Of a DNA stretch of 64,000 nucleotides, positions 30,458-41,867 are shown one piece after another. Each line of letters begins with the position of its first letter. Position 1 is the first letter of the stretch. Source of the stretch: Sanderia malayensis (Eukaryota; Cnidaria; Scyphozoa; Semaeostomeae; Pelagiidae); NCBI GenBank assembly GCA_013076295.1, contig RQOL01000920.1, positions 1 to 64,000 on the forward strand, in the 5' to 3' direction. Under the pieces are notes generated by a model, which did no database searches, was not told the DNA's origin, and saw only the letters and a program-made list of their open reading frames with translations. Made by a program: the position numbers and the translations under genes.

Positions 30458-31733
30458 TAAAAAGTTTAAGTTCTCTGTGCTAGCATTAGCATATCTCATC
30501 ACAGCCAATAATTGTTCTGGATCATTAATCTCATCTTCTTCATCCTCGTCTTCGATGCTCGGGCTGTATCCGGGATTGACGACTATTGTTGGAGGGATGC
30601 CTCCATCAAATGCCATCCTGGCCATTTCGTTAACTGTGTCCTCCCATGGGCTCGGGAGATCTTGCCGGTCAGTATCCCCCGATGGAACCCATGGCTCTTC
30701 TAATGCTGTTGGTGCTGCCTCTACTGGCTCTTCCAATGCTGCTGGTGACAATGGTGCTATTATTGGCGGCGATAGCATCGTTACTGACGATGATGCTGAT
30801 GATACTGTTATCGGTGATGATGGTGGTGTTGTTGGTGATGCTGCCCTGAGAGACCGACGAGATATAGATATTCTCGATGCCGGTGATGATCTCAGGGACA
30901 GGCGAGTCCGCATCGACGGTGTTGATGTTCTTCGCCGAGATCGGCGAGATCTCCGCACTCCTCGCAGTGGTGCCCGCGGCGGTGTTTGCGGCACCCGCGG
31001 CGATGTTTGCGGCGGTGTCCTGAGTTGAGGCACTGATTGTAATATCTAAAAATAGAAAAAAAAAAAAGATTTAAGCGAAGATCTTTACATTAAAATGTGC
31101 ATTAGAATGAGTAAAAATTATATTAAAAACTACCTCAATCCGTACATATACTGCTGGCGTCAGCCTGCACAGCAGACAGTTGTTGTTGTATTCGCTCCAT
31201 CTAAACATAAGAATAACCAATTAAAAATAATCAATTATTAAGTAAAGAAGCATAATAAATAGATAAACAACAACAACAACTTACTGTATGCTACATGCCG
31301 CATGATACACCTGCCGGCACTGGGTACATCGGTGAAAAGCTCCCTCCTCCGTATCGTCACTCATACATATCCTACAATTTCCCTCGGGGAAAATTTCCTC
31401 TCTTGGCAACCTAGAATAAAAATGTGGTTCGAGTCATTCCAGATTCCGAGTGGTTTGGTTTATATACGAGCACGCAGGAGTCTATGATAGACCCCGGGCC
31501 AGGTGAAGTTTTTGTAAACAGATAATAAAATGATAAGTATTGCATCTTATGCTGTTAACATTACATACCTCAATACACTTCTTCTTGCTCTTGGTCGCTG
31601 AAATATAATAACAACTTATTAAAGCTTTTTAAAGAAAGTTTTACAAAATTTGAAAAGCGTGCCAACTTTCAAAGCTGTTGCTGTTTTTTAAAACACCTGC
31701 TTAGTATTTAAAAACAATAGCACTTACAACCAT
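30380..31733 (-). CDS. five-exon C4HC3 (RING/PHD-like) zinc-finger protein
   Basis: Exons on the minus strand: 31728-31733 (ATG), 31569-31597, 31285-31410, 31134-31200 and 30380-31045. Each intron has GT...AG ends (donors GTAAGT, GTATGT, GTAAGT, GTAGTT; pyrimidine-rich acceptors) and the phases join without a break, giving 297 residues. Exons 3 and 4 together encode one finger, C-x2-C-x12-C-x2-C-x4-H-x2-C-x10-C-x2-C. A Trp follows the sixth ligand, as in RING E3 ligases. The tail is rich in Pro, Ser and Arg, then acidic (EDEDEEDEINDPE). No membrane segment is seen. Transcription would start in or near the right terminal repeat. Ubiquitin-ligase activity is inferred. Confidence 0.75.
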
Positions 31734-31772
31734 TCTTTAGTCTTTATCTTTCTTCTGAAACAAAGGAAAGAC

Positions 31773-32245
31773 AGAAGTTTCTGCTTTCTCATGACAGAGA
31801 TTTGACGCGTACATTCGAACGTCGCATTCGGAAGTTTCTGATTGGCTCTTTGAATTCAATCTCGAGCCGAGAACGTGAATTTGCCAGTTCCTCGATATTT
31901 TTGTGTTTTCTTGCGATTTACTTAACAAATTCTTATCATCTTATAAGTGCATGAAAAATATGAAATAATTCATTCAATATAATCAAGAGATTTTCTTTTT
32001 ATTGCTGCAAAAATCTTTTTCATAAACAAAACCGTTTTTTAGTTATTAAGCTTTTTATGGGTTTTTTATCAGCTTTGGCGATGTTTCGCAACTTCAAACT
32101 AACTTTACCAGATTCTAGAAGTTTCTGATTTCTCATGACAGAGATTTGCCGCGTACATTTGAACGCCGCATTCGAACGCGCATGCGTGATCTTAACACAT
32201 TCTAATGCGCATGCGTGTCCTCGGACCCCCACTCCCTCTCCTACT
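31773..32245 (-). repeat. Polinton right terminal inverted repeat
   Basis: 473 bp, complement of 13026-13496, ending CCCCACTCCCTCTCCTACT. It carries the same CGCATGCGC palindromes and GAA/TTC triplets. It also supplies upstream sequence for the spliced zinc-finger gene. Confidence 0.95.
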
Positions 32246-32251
32246 CATTGG
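32246..32251. repeat. Polinton target-site duplication, right (CATTGG)
   Basis: Perfect match to 13020-13025. Joining the flanks at one copy restores the host frame across a Leu-Ile-Gly-Leu-His junction. Confidence 0.95.
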
Positions 32252-32924
32252 CCTTCATGCATATACTGGATGTGACACAGTGAGCGCATTCGCAAGCAAA
32301 GGCAAAACATCTGCCTTGAAGCTGATGATTGCAAATAAGGATATCCAACAAACGTTCTCAATGGTTGGCGAGCAATGGGATCTCTCTCCAGAACTCATGA
32401 ATGAGCAAGAAGCATTCACATGCCTCCTCTACCCACCCAAGGGAGCATCAACGAAGGTAAATGACCTCAGATACACACTTTTCTGTTCGAAAAAAGGAGA
32501 GATAGAGAGCCATCAACTCCCGCCTTGTAGAGACTGCCTGGAAAAGCATGGGCAAAGGGCCAACTTTCAAGCTGCAGTATGGAAAAGGTGTCTTGAACAA
32601 GATCCAAATGTACCTAGTCCCATCCGTAGAGGATGGAAGATGGAGAGAGAAGAAGGAACAGCGGAGTTAGTAGTTCATTGGATGGATGGATAGCCGGCGC
32701 CTACGGCAGTCCTTGATTTATTAGCTTGTAATTGCTCCAGGAAATGCACCCTGCCAAAATGCGAGTGCATAGCGAATGGGCTTAAGTGTACTGAAATGTG
32801 CAAGCTGAAACACTGTGAAAACCAGGTTACCTTAGAGAGTGAAGAAAGTGAAGATGAAGAAGTAGACGGAGAAGATTTGGATGAAGAGGAAGACGAATAT
32901 GGCAAAGAAGAAGACGAATATTGA
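32246..32924 (+). pseudogene. Academ-like transposase relic, 3' part with Cys8 cluster
   Basis: Continues the protein interrupted at 13025. It starts with GLHAYTGCDTVSAFASKGK, which resembles the helix-turn-helix region of XPG/FEN nucleases, and has a conserved CRDCLEKHGQRANFQAAVWKR block. An in-frame TAG at 32691-32693 interrupts it. Reading on gives an eight-cysteine cluster (CNCSRKC through KLKHC, about 32730-32815) and an acidic tail ending at TGA 32922-32924. XPG-like nuclease plus Cys8 finger is the combination I associate with the Academ superfamily. That link is from memory, not a search. Confidence 0.75.
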
Positions 32925-32939
32925 TTACAACATGCACTG

Positions 32940-33370
32940 ATTATTTCAATAAAAATAGATAAATTTGAATCATTTTTACAAGAACGATGTGACGTCGCGG
33001 TGACGTCACAATGACGTCATCCTACAAAGACAATGTGTAATTACAAAATAAAAAGGTTCCATTGTCGTTATTATAGTTACCTACCAAGTTTCATCATGAT
33101 ATGAGCTGTTATTGTTGAGTTACAGAGAGTCAAGTCTTATTGTACCTACTCCTGTTCGGTAGCAATTTCACAGAGACTGACTTCCATAAAAGGGGCTGAA
33201 AAATTTAGAAAGCTACCATTGATCACATGCTATCACATATTTTCCAACTCTATAGGTATGTATCTTGCAAAAATCGGCAGGAGCCTAATTCCCTCGATAT
33301 GGTACCGGCGGCTCCTTCTGGCTCATTGACTATCATGTTTGTGTGCAGTTAATTTTGTTGAAACTGTGCC
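32940..33370. other. non-coding tail with CRE-like cluster
   Basis: Three TGACGTC-type boxes lie within about 32987-33020. The rest, including a GGCAGGAGCCTAATTCCCTC block, looks like the 3' end of the Academ-like element. No coding region seen. Confidence 0.4.
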
Positions 33371-34016
33371 CGCAAATCACTGATTTGCTATGATTTAAGA
33401 CTCTCTGATACGATTGTCTCCCTTTCTGCCTTGGGAACAATGGGTACAACTTGTCTGAAATCGCCACCAATTTCAGACAAATTTGCCACCAAATGGCTTG
33501 TTAACTCACGTGATATTCCCAACCAGTCTGTCAACTGCTTGTAATGCCAAGGCTGGTATCATTGAGGCCTCGTGCCATATAAAGAGGGTTGTTTCATGCA
33601 ACACTTGTGTTGATCGGCTCTGTCTCTTGACATTGCATGTTGATTCCAGCTTCAATGGAATTGGAATTTGGAATTGTGAATGTGAAGTTCTGCCATTGAT
33701 AAGCAGTGTTGCTGCTATTCCTGACCAAGCCATGCACTGAACTTTGTGTCCAGAAGCATGAAGGTCACGAGCCAAGGTGTTGTAGAGAAATGTTTCCCCT
33801 GTGCCAGCTGGTCCATTGAGAAAGTTACAGTTCTGCTCTGATTGCGCCTCAATTGCTTGAAAAATGGCTGTGTAAATACCACCTGTTGTTCTGGATTCAA
33901 TGCAGCGAGCATTTTTTCTCCTTGCTCTCTTTCATTAGCAACATCCATGTGATCTTCCTCTGATAACACAAACAACAGTTTCATTTGGTATATACAGAAA
34001 TATTTGTTGGGTAAAC
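33371..34016 (-). pseudogene. Helitron PIF1-like helicase fragment
   Basis: Across two or three frames the minus strand reads a PIF1 helicase: ALNPEQQVVF, then a frameshifted Walker A region (about 33800). Next come LARDLHASGHKV, MAWSGIAATLLINGRT and a TLFIWHEASMIP Walker B-like block. A final out-of-frame GGKFV/GGDFRQV region follows near 33450-33490. It is in line with the Helitron piece at 35096-36180, from which a MITE separates it. Stops and shifts show it is dead. Confidence 0.8.
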
Positions 34017-35095
34017 TACACTTAGCTCCAATAAGTATGGAAACGCCTGATGAAAAATGGCGTCTAGAAGTGGCCCTAGGCCTGAGAAAGAAAATTTACA
34101 TAACAATATTAAACTACAAAACGGGTTTCAATAGAGAATATATTTAGCACAAATATACTCAAAATTTCATATATTTTCAAATGAAAACATAATTTAAACT
34201 ATATCATATTGTTTTACAATAATATTAAAAGAAACCTGCGAAGAGGTCCCTTAAAAAATTTTTACGAAAATTTATCGAAGTGGAGAAATTAAAACGCCAA
34301 TAATTATAATTTCTTTCACTTAAAGCAACGCAAATTCTCTCTCATTTAAAAGAGAATGCTTTAAAACTTTGAAAAATATAAGAATTATTTGTGTAACTGT
34401 CTTGACCTTTTACAATTCACGGTTTAAGTCTTTGTTTACAACTTCAGAAGCACATGTGTTTTTTTCAAATTTCAAATTGGGTTTCAAAAAATAAAATTTT
34501 CGCTCACTTCAGAAAATATTAAGCCCCTAAAAATTATATCAAATTATAATATTTGAAACAAATTATAGGAATATCCATGTCTGATTTGTTGTTATGGCGC
34601 TTAACCTTCTTTTTTTACTCTGAAAAAAATATTACGGAAAAATAGGTTTTGTCAAATCAAATTCCTAGAATGATAAACAAAGACTTAAACCGTGAATTGT
34701 AAAACGTCAAGAGAGTTACCTAAATAATTCTTATATTTTTCAAAGTTTTAAAGCATTCTCCTTTAAATGAGAGAGAATTTGCGTCGCTTTGAGTGAAAGA
34801 AATTATAATTATTGGCGTTTTAATTTCTCCACTTCGATAAATTTTCGTAAAAATTTTTTAAGGGACCTCTTCGCAGTTTTCTTTTAATATTATTGTAAAA
34901 CAATATGATATGGTTTAAATTATGTTTTCATTTGAAAATATATGAAATTTTGAATATATTTGTGCTAAATATATTCTCTATTGAAACCCGTTTTGTAGTT
35001 TAATATTGTTATGTAAATTTTTTTTCTCAGGCCTAGGGCCACTTCTAGACGCCATTTTTCATCAGGCGTTTCCATACTTATTGGAGCTAAGAGTA
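34017..35095. mobile_element. Tc1/mariner-like foldback MITE, ~1.08 kb
   Basis: Bases 34019-34439 and 34673-35093 are inverted repeats of about 420 bp, starting CWCTTAGCTCCAATAAGTAT. TA dinucleotides flank both ends (34017-34018, 35094-35095), as expected for a TA duplication. The AATAAGTATGGAAACG terminus resembles Tc1/mariner ends. The ~230-bp core has no transposase, so it is non-autonomous. It splits the Helitron helicase frame. Confidence 0.85.
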
Positions 35096-36180
35096 TTACA
35101 GTGAATATCATGTTATTGAATTTCAAATCACCTTGTTCTGGAATGACAAAGTCGGCCGGTAGCTGAGGAAGGTGATCGTAATTCGCAATTGACAAACCAT
35201 GAACCATCAAAGTGTTGTCAATATCATGTAGACGTTGATAGATGTGTCTGCCTTGGAAGGTTATTTCTGGCTTGTTGAGTTGATCACGTCCGACAAAGTA
35301 TTCATTCATCCCTTTTTTGAAGGTGTCGAAGAGTTTTCTGATGTCTGAAGTGGTTTGAAAGAGTAGCAATGTGGCAAACAAATGTCTGAGTTGTGGTGGC
35401 ATATTAAAGATGACTGCGTTGTGTAAACAGCGTGTGATTTCGGCATCATCTTCTAATAAGCCAAGAGCTAATGCTGCATCTTCGAAGGACTCACAGAGGT
35501 GACCTTCCATGGTGCAAAGGTCTTCAAATGACGTAGCTCCTTGTGTATGCAACAGCAAGAGTCTCAGCGTGAATTTTTGCTCGCAAGGTCTAGGCTGCAC
35601 TTGAGTTACTCTACCAATGATTGGCATTGCTCTTCCTTGTTTGGCTGTCCATGTTTTCGAATGCTCCTCGTAGACATAGTGCCCTAGTATCTCATGATAG
35701 AGGTACTGGCGTGCAGCTGGATCTAACTGTTTGACTTCAAACCTTGCTGTAAGTGTTGTTCTGTCACCTATGTTGTTGAGCCTTTGTTCGTCATCATTGT
35801 CATGAAAGATGACTTGTTTCTCAAATGGTAGATGAACAGAAAGCCATTTGACTATGTGGCTTTTGACTATGTGGCTTTTGACTATGTGGTCCAACATATC
35901 TTGCTGTTATGTATTGATGTACTTCATCATGCTCAATGTCTTGGAGTACTAACAGTACTGCATATTTCCAGGTTGATATGACACTGATATTTGATGAGTA
36001 GGTATGTTTTGTGTGGCAGTACCCAAGTATCATCCAAAATGTGATCATGTACATTGACTTGATAAAGACAGCATTGTCTGTAGAGAGGATAGCCGTTGAC
36101 ATTGATTTGAGTTTCAGCAACTTGTTATTTCGGAACGCGCTTTTTGCATATGCTATTTTCAATTCACACACATCGAGGAC
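35096..36180 (-). pseudogene. Helitron Rep/helicase N-terminal fragment
   Basis: The long minus-strand frame (into the MITE at its 3' end) carries motifs of Helitron proteins: VHLPFEKQVIF, ARQYLYHEILGHYVYEE, a run with FTLRLLLLHTQGATSFEDL, and EITRCLHNAVIF. Upstream, in other frames, are YLLIKYQCHINLEIC and IEHDEVHQYITARYVG, the Rep-proximal blocks. A short triplication of a ~15-bp unit (SHIVK repeated) marks the frameshift near 35850-35890. Rolling-circle Rep His motifs are not in this piece. Confidence 0.85.
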
Positions 36181-36257
36181 TTAAAACTCCACAGGGTCCA
36201 TGTATTATGTGTTTTAGGACCAGCATGTGGTACTTTACATCCTATGGATCTGGTATC

Positions 36258-36600
36258 TCTGCTGATGTTGAGAATTAAGAAACCCAGAGACTGACTTACG
36301 CATCCCTCTTTTTAAGACTGCTAATGGGCAAAAATCATTTTCACATCATGGTGCACATCTTTGGAACAGCCTAAAACCTGAGGTTAAGCAAGCACCCTCT
36401 TTATATACTTAAAGAAAACCGCCTTTAATTTTAATTTCTTTATCATGCTTTTGATTTGTAATTAGATTATTTATTTTTATTGTTGTTCCAAATTGAATGT
36501 GTGGCAGTAGAATGAATGTTCTCTCCGTTCGGTTTAAATCGAGACCTTTCTGGCACGCTCAGAAGTGTCAAATTCAGTAAGTGTCAAATCATGTTTTGTT
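36258..36600 (+). pseudogene. LINE C-terminal tail relic
   Basis: A short plus-strand frame reads RIPLFKTANGQKSFS, then GAHLWNSLKPEVKQAPSLYT and a stop. This is the conserved extreme C-terminus of CR1/L2/Jockey-type reverse transcriptases. An AT-rich 3' tail follows to about 36520. It is 5'-truncated to about 60 codons and separates two Helitron pieces. Confidence 0.65.
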
Positions 36601-37037
36601 TTGCATGTTAAATGAAGGATTACAGTTCACATCTAGGCAAACTTAGATCGTTTTTAACTCCTCCCTTGTTTATTCACATTTGACGTGACATATATTAGAA
36701 ATTTCGGAATTTCATAATGTCTGCAGATTTGTGAAGCATATCCCATGAATTAGCAAACAGAAGACAGACACTACAATGACTGCAAGAAAAGTCAAAGAAA
36801 CCAACCAAAATTAAACACTTGCATGTTTATGAAAAGAACATATTCAGATGACAAAGAACAGGATAAGGACCGTGATGTTGTTGTTTTGTAAGTCAAATTG
36901 TTGATAAGCTATAGTCATTCATAGTCATTAATCCTGAGTCATTAATCTAGCTCTATCAAGATAAAAATTTTTTATTGCTAAAATTGCTTATTTCTTGCTT
37001 TCTTCTTGTTTGAATATTACTATGTGACCTGGTTCTC
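36601..37037. other. no recognisable feature
   Basis: AT-rich sequence between the LINE tail and the propeller-like pseudogene. No motif or repeat supportable. Confidence 0.4.
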
Positions 37038-40000
37038 ATGCTTTCTAATAACTGCCATACCAGTGAGACAATTATCTTTATTTGGAAGGCTAAATGCCGT
37101 TTGTTGATTTTACTATTCATATGGGTTTGCAGCAGTGCACAAGAGAGCAAAGAGCAACAACCAAAAGTTGAGAGCAAATGTGAATTTCCTAAGTATGAAG
37201 AAGAGTTGCTTATTGATTTGACAGGGGAAGAAAATGATTATTGTAAGCTAAAACAGAAAGAAGAAGCTCCAATTGATGCTTTCAAAAACCAATTCCAATC
37301 TAGCCTTGATTTTCATTAACCTTTTGTCAAGTGTAACATCACAGACAGCTCTTCAAATGTCATGATTAATAGAACTGAAAGCAGCGATGTTTTGTGGAGG
37401 ACAGATGCTGTCGAGAATCCATGCATTCAAAGACAAGAGATTTGTTCTTCATGCAGGAGGACCAACCAGTCTTCAATGAGGCAATGCTTAACACTTCCAC
37501 AATTGTATGTGACCATACTGTAGATGACATGGACAACACAGCAGTGCCATATGAAGACAATGATGACAGTGATGATTCCTATGATAGTTGTTCTGACATT
37601 GATTTGCACGAGCTTACAGAACTATCAAACAATGGGACAGTAAATTTGAGATATGTGAGCTCAATTGCAGAAAACGTAATGCAGTTGTTGCTGATGGTAC
37701 ACTCCCTGAAGATCACATCCTTTATCATGTGATCAATAATAGCCTTGGTGTCATGACTTATGACCATAGTAGATCCATAAAGTTCAGGTGGGACCCATTG
37801 ATTGAGAGATGGGTAAGAACAATTGTTAGAGTTGGCAAGGGTTATAGCAGTGCTAATCTCCTTCTTGGGACTTGTGGTCAGAAAACAGCATCTCCAGCTG
37901 GTCCCAGATATGAGGAAATTCGGGATTCCTCTTCCCCACCCAAGGGCAATCCAGAGGAGAAGACCAGGTTACTCCATTGACAATGGTACATACAGAGGAA
38001 TTTTGGTGTCAGCTTTGAAGATTGGTGACAATAAAAGCAAAGCTGTTCTCAAAGATTCTTTGAGTGTGAAAGTAATGACAGCTTGCTATGGCAAAGATGG
38101 AATTAGGCCAAAAACCAGGAAAAAAACAAACAGGAAAAAAAGGCCAAAAACAAAAACCAAAAAAACAAAACAAAACCAAGCCTTGAATTTGACAGAAATA
38201 AAATGGAGCTTGTGGGATCAAAAGACGCTATAGACAATTTATACCTAGAAGAGAATCCTGTACCAAATCCATTTTATTTGAAAGAGAACATACTTACATC
38301 CGCCGAAATTTCTGTCACAACGTTGATTGGCAACAGCTGTAGCTTGCCTGATGGTCATGACTATGTTGTTTCAAAGGAAAATGGAAGTGATGTTTTTGAC
38401 CACGTTGTTGAAAACATTAGATGCCGGCAAGTTTGTCTTCACTGCTTGACAATGCAGGATAAAAAGACTTCAAAAGTACTTGTATAGCTGGAAGCTGTTC
38501 AGGTTTGCAAAAGCATCTGTGAGAACTGTGTTACAAGTAAAAAGGTATGTGAACCTTGCCAAATAAAAGGTCATGTAGATACACTTCCACAACTTCGGGC
38601 TTGTGATACATGTTTTAATGAAGGAAGGAAATGCATTAAATTTGCCGTCCTAGTATATGTATCAGACTGTGAAGAAAAAACAAGAAAGCTGCGGAGTGTT
38701 TGGAAGAAAACGCTGATCCTGATCTCCAACGTCTTTCAGTTATTCCAGATGCTTTTCATAATGCTAAGTCATTGAAAGCGGCATTTGCTAATTGGTGGCT
38801 GTTTCATAGTGGTTCTAGGATCAACCTCTGTCTGCTGCGGACACTGAGGCAAGATTATTACTCTGATATAGGCGCTTCCCTCAGGAAAGTATCAACATTG
38901 GAGCTTTTCGCCACCGGGACAGACAGTCCAGAAATAGTGTTGCATATGTTGCTTCCAAAGCAGTATCAGAATGTCTCCATCGTGTCAAATTTGAACGTGG
39001 AGACCACATTGTGTAGACCCTCATCCCAGACAAGTTCAGAAAGACAGATGACAACCAGAAAGGAACTTTGATAGTGTCAACTGATGTGATAGCTGACCCT
39101 GCTGTTGCATCATTATTTTATTTAACTGATGCAAAGAAAAAAGGGGTATATGAGGTTAAGCTGACATGTCCTGCTACAATCTCACAAGTGAAATGCAATG
39201 CCGAATCTCCTGTAGCATTGGAGTTCGTCAGCAATTGTCTCGTTGTTGCAGATGCCAGCTCTAAGAAGGTCCTAGTTGTCGATCTGAAACGCCAGCTTGA
39301 AATAACAGCCCACAATTTAGAAACATTAAAGAAAGGAAAGCTTCAAGACTTCGCAGATACCAACATCTATGCTGCAGGACCTCAGCCAAGCAAAAAGACA
39401 AAAGCAGCCTTGATTTGCAATATAAAAGAGTTCTTAAAAAACACAGATCACAAGGCAAACAAGCTGAACATTTTGAACGATGAAATTGGCTTGCCAACGG
39501 TATTGGCAACATTTCAAGATGATATTCTCTATGTTGCCGATGTACAATAGAAGATGATCCATGAACTTAGGGTTGAGAATAAAGGATATTGCCTAATAGC
39601 CACTGGCAGATGCGTGTATAGTTATTGTAACATGGAAGTTGTGTTTTCACTTGCAATATCTTTGAGCGGAAAGCTCTTTATTGCTGACACAAGCGAGCAA
39701 GGAGGTTTGCTGTCAGTGGATTTAGAAACTGGAATAAAAGAGACAGTTTTTAAAAATGGTTCTAATGCTTGCACCAGAATTTATGGGCTTACTCACATGG
39801 AAGAAAGAAGGATTGTCTTTACAGATATTGGCGAAAGGAAAATTAATGGATACAATGCTGCAAGCCACAAAGTTGAAAAGATGCTAGGGACAGGAAAATG
39901 CAAGTCAGTTGATGGCCATTCAGTTGTTAGTTCCCTAGAAAAGCCTATGGCAATCACAGGGCAGGGAAAGTCATTGTTTTTTATTGATGCAAACTGTTTG

Positions 40001-41245
40001 AGGATAGTAACAGGGGTTGAGCCTGTTATCCAGTATTGCCAGATCTTGAGTAACAACTACCAAGCATTCAATGTTCATCAAGAAATAATGAAATGTTCGA
40101 CCACACGTGGGCTAGAAGATGCATCACCACTGCTCAGGAATGCAAGCAAAATGCTCGATGATGTTGTAATGATAGCAAAGAGCTTTTTTAATGTGAACGG
40201 CCAATGTCAAGAGCCCCAGGGCACTCCCTCACAGAAGAGCGTCAACTCCGTTTCCAAACTTCTCCATGGTCTGCAGAAATTAGAAAACGATGTTGCTAAG
40301 CATAATCCAGACCTCCAATCAGTAGTTAAAATGAAGGCCCTTACTACATTAACGAACAAATATTTTGATGGGGTTTTAAGGGATTTCAACCCGACTCCGA
40401 CAGTCTTGGGTGTTTCCAGAAATTTCGATGATGCATGCGAAGATACACTTTATTCTCTGGTGTGGGCAGGCTTTCCGTACTACACCAGAGAGACAAGGGG
40501 TTACCAGTTGCCTTCTTCAGAAAACATGTCGTACACAGAGCTTGTTGCAGTAAAGCAGGAGAAGCGAAAGGTATATAACCCCAAAACTGAAGCCAATCTA
40601 CTTTGATATCGTTCAGACTTCGGGCAGGGAATTCGTCAACAGAATACTTGAACCTTCACCACTAAAGATAAGCCGTGAACTTTACCATTGTATATGCATA
40701 GCACAGAAGATGGTAAAAATAGAGATGCTGTGGTTGATGAAGTCATGATGCTCAAAGGTGAAATCAGAGAGCAGAATGTTGTAACAAGTGAAACTGAAAA
40801 TGATGTCGCATGTAGCTGTAGTGAACAATATGTATATATTGTTAGACAGCCACCTCAATCAGGATTTTTTGGATTTCTTCAGCGAGGTAGAAATCCAAAA
40901 TGATATGATGACATAATCACCATCTCTGAAGCAGATTATGTCAAGGCTCTACGACTTTCGCCAGGGGACAATGATGAAGAGGAAGCATTAGCATGTGAAA
41001 ACGGCAGGGAAACTGAAGAAACTACTTTGGAAGGCCAAGCTGACAACTCTGTAACAGTCGAATTGAACCAGAAACGCACATGGCAACACAAAAAAATGAA
41101 ACTCAAAAGTGGTAGAATTGATATAAACTATTATTATTGTCATCTAAACTGTACATGTTTTAATTCTACCATTGGACATTTCTTCGTGATGTTGCGATGC
41201 AATTTACTGCAAACCTCTATATGGAATCAACGGGGCAGTCGATAG
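37038..41245 (+). pseudogene. NHL/six-bladed propeller-like protein gene, decayed
   Basis: Successive plus-strand frames form one protein interrupted by shifts and stops. A Cys-rich region lies near 38500-38640 (CENCVTSKK, CEPCQIKGH, RACDTCFNEGRKC). ANWWLFHSGSRINLCLLRTLR is near 38790. From 39068 one frame runs to 41245 with only nonsense codons at 39548, 40604, 40649, 40673 and 40901. It has several NHL-like blades (ALEFVSNCLVVADASSKKV, LAISLSGKLFIADTSEQ, PMAITGQGKSLFFIDAN). This architecture recurs in multi-copy uncharacterised genes of cnidarians, as I recall them. Whether it is host or mobile is unknown. It lies antisense within the Helitron fragments. Confidence 0.5.
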
Positions 41246-41470
41246 CTTGTATGTAATAACATTTCATTCGGCACAGTTGTTTACTTCGATCAAAATTGGG
41301 ATTACATGGTACCACTAGTTGCAATTTGGGTGGAACCTGGTACCTTGAAGGGTGGAACCTGGTACCAAACCATGTGGAACCGGTACCAAAGACCCCCCTG
41401 TCACCCCCCTCATAAGTTCATCAATTTAGAAATATGAAAAGAAGAATACAAAAAAGTGATGGAAAATAGG

Positions 41471-41850
41471 TTCCGTATTTCCTCTATTAAGCGCCCGGGC
41501 GCTTATTAAATTGGGTTGGCGCTTATTAGAGGGGAGCGCTTAAAAGAGGGGGTGCTTGTTTCACAGTCCTAAAATTTTAAAATCAAACAACATCAAAAAC
41601 AAAAGAATCATCTTGACTGCGTTGCATTTTCCAAATGCTCACTGACCGATGAAAGTTTTTTATCAGCCTCTACGTTATTATTTGAACCAAACAGTGGAAA
41701 TTTAAGGATTAATCTAATATCTAATCTATTAACAGCCCTTGGCGGTTAATAGAGGGAGGTGCTTATTTCACGCTTTTTGATTTTAGGGTGGGCGCTTATT
41801 GGAGGGGGTAGTTAAAAGAGGGTGGGCACTAATTAGAGGATATACGGTAT
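41471..41850. mobile_element. short dispersed repeat, MITE-like
   Basis: Ends CCGTATTTCCTCTATTAAGCG and AATTAGAGGATATACGGTAT are inverted copies of each other. The interior repeats GCGCTTATT and TAGAGGG motifs. No coding capacity. A diverged relative lies at about 51155-51260. Confidence 0.6.
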
Positions 41851-41867
41851 ATTTAGATTACAGTACT

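Larger units (their letters stand above)
13026..32245. mobile_element. Polinton/Maverick DNA transposon, 19.2 kb, both ends present
   Basis: Both ends, inverted repeats and target-site duplication are present, so the limits are exact. The termini are AGTAGGAGAGGGAGTGGGGG and its complement. Contents in order: a divergent minus gene, PolB (plus), then a tight minus-strand cluster of protease, capsid-like proteins, integrase and ATPase. Two Fic-like genes, several small basic or acidic proteins and a spliced RING/PHD-like gene follow. Many minus genes overlap by about 4-7 bases. PolB, the integrase, the 13654-14393 gene and the 21005-22017 gene carry frameshifts, so the copy is not autonomous. 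Whether such elements also form virions is unproven. The gene set matches what has been called adintovirus-like in animals. Confidence 0.97.

Noticed and set aside
30477..31028. 183-codon plus-strand frame rich in Asp, Gly and Arg
   Set aside because: It is exactly antisense to the tail of the spliced zinc-finger gene. Its length follows from that gene's biased codons.
34965..35090. C-terminal ~40 residues of the Helitron fragment as real protein
   Set aside because: They are translated from the MITE inverted repeat, not from Helitron sequence.
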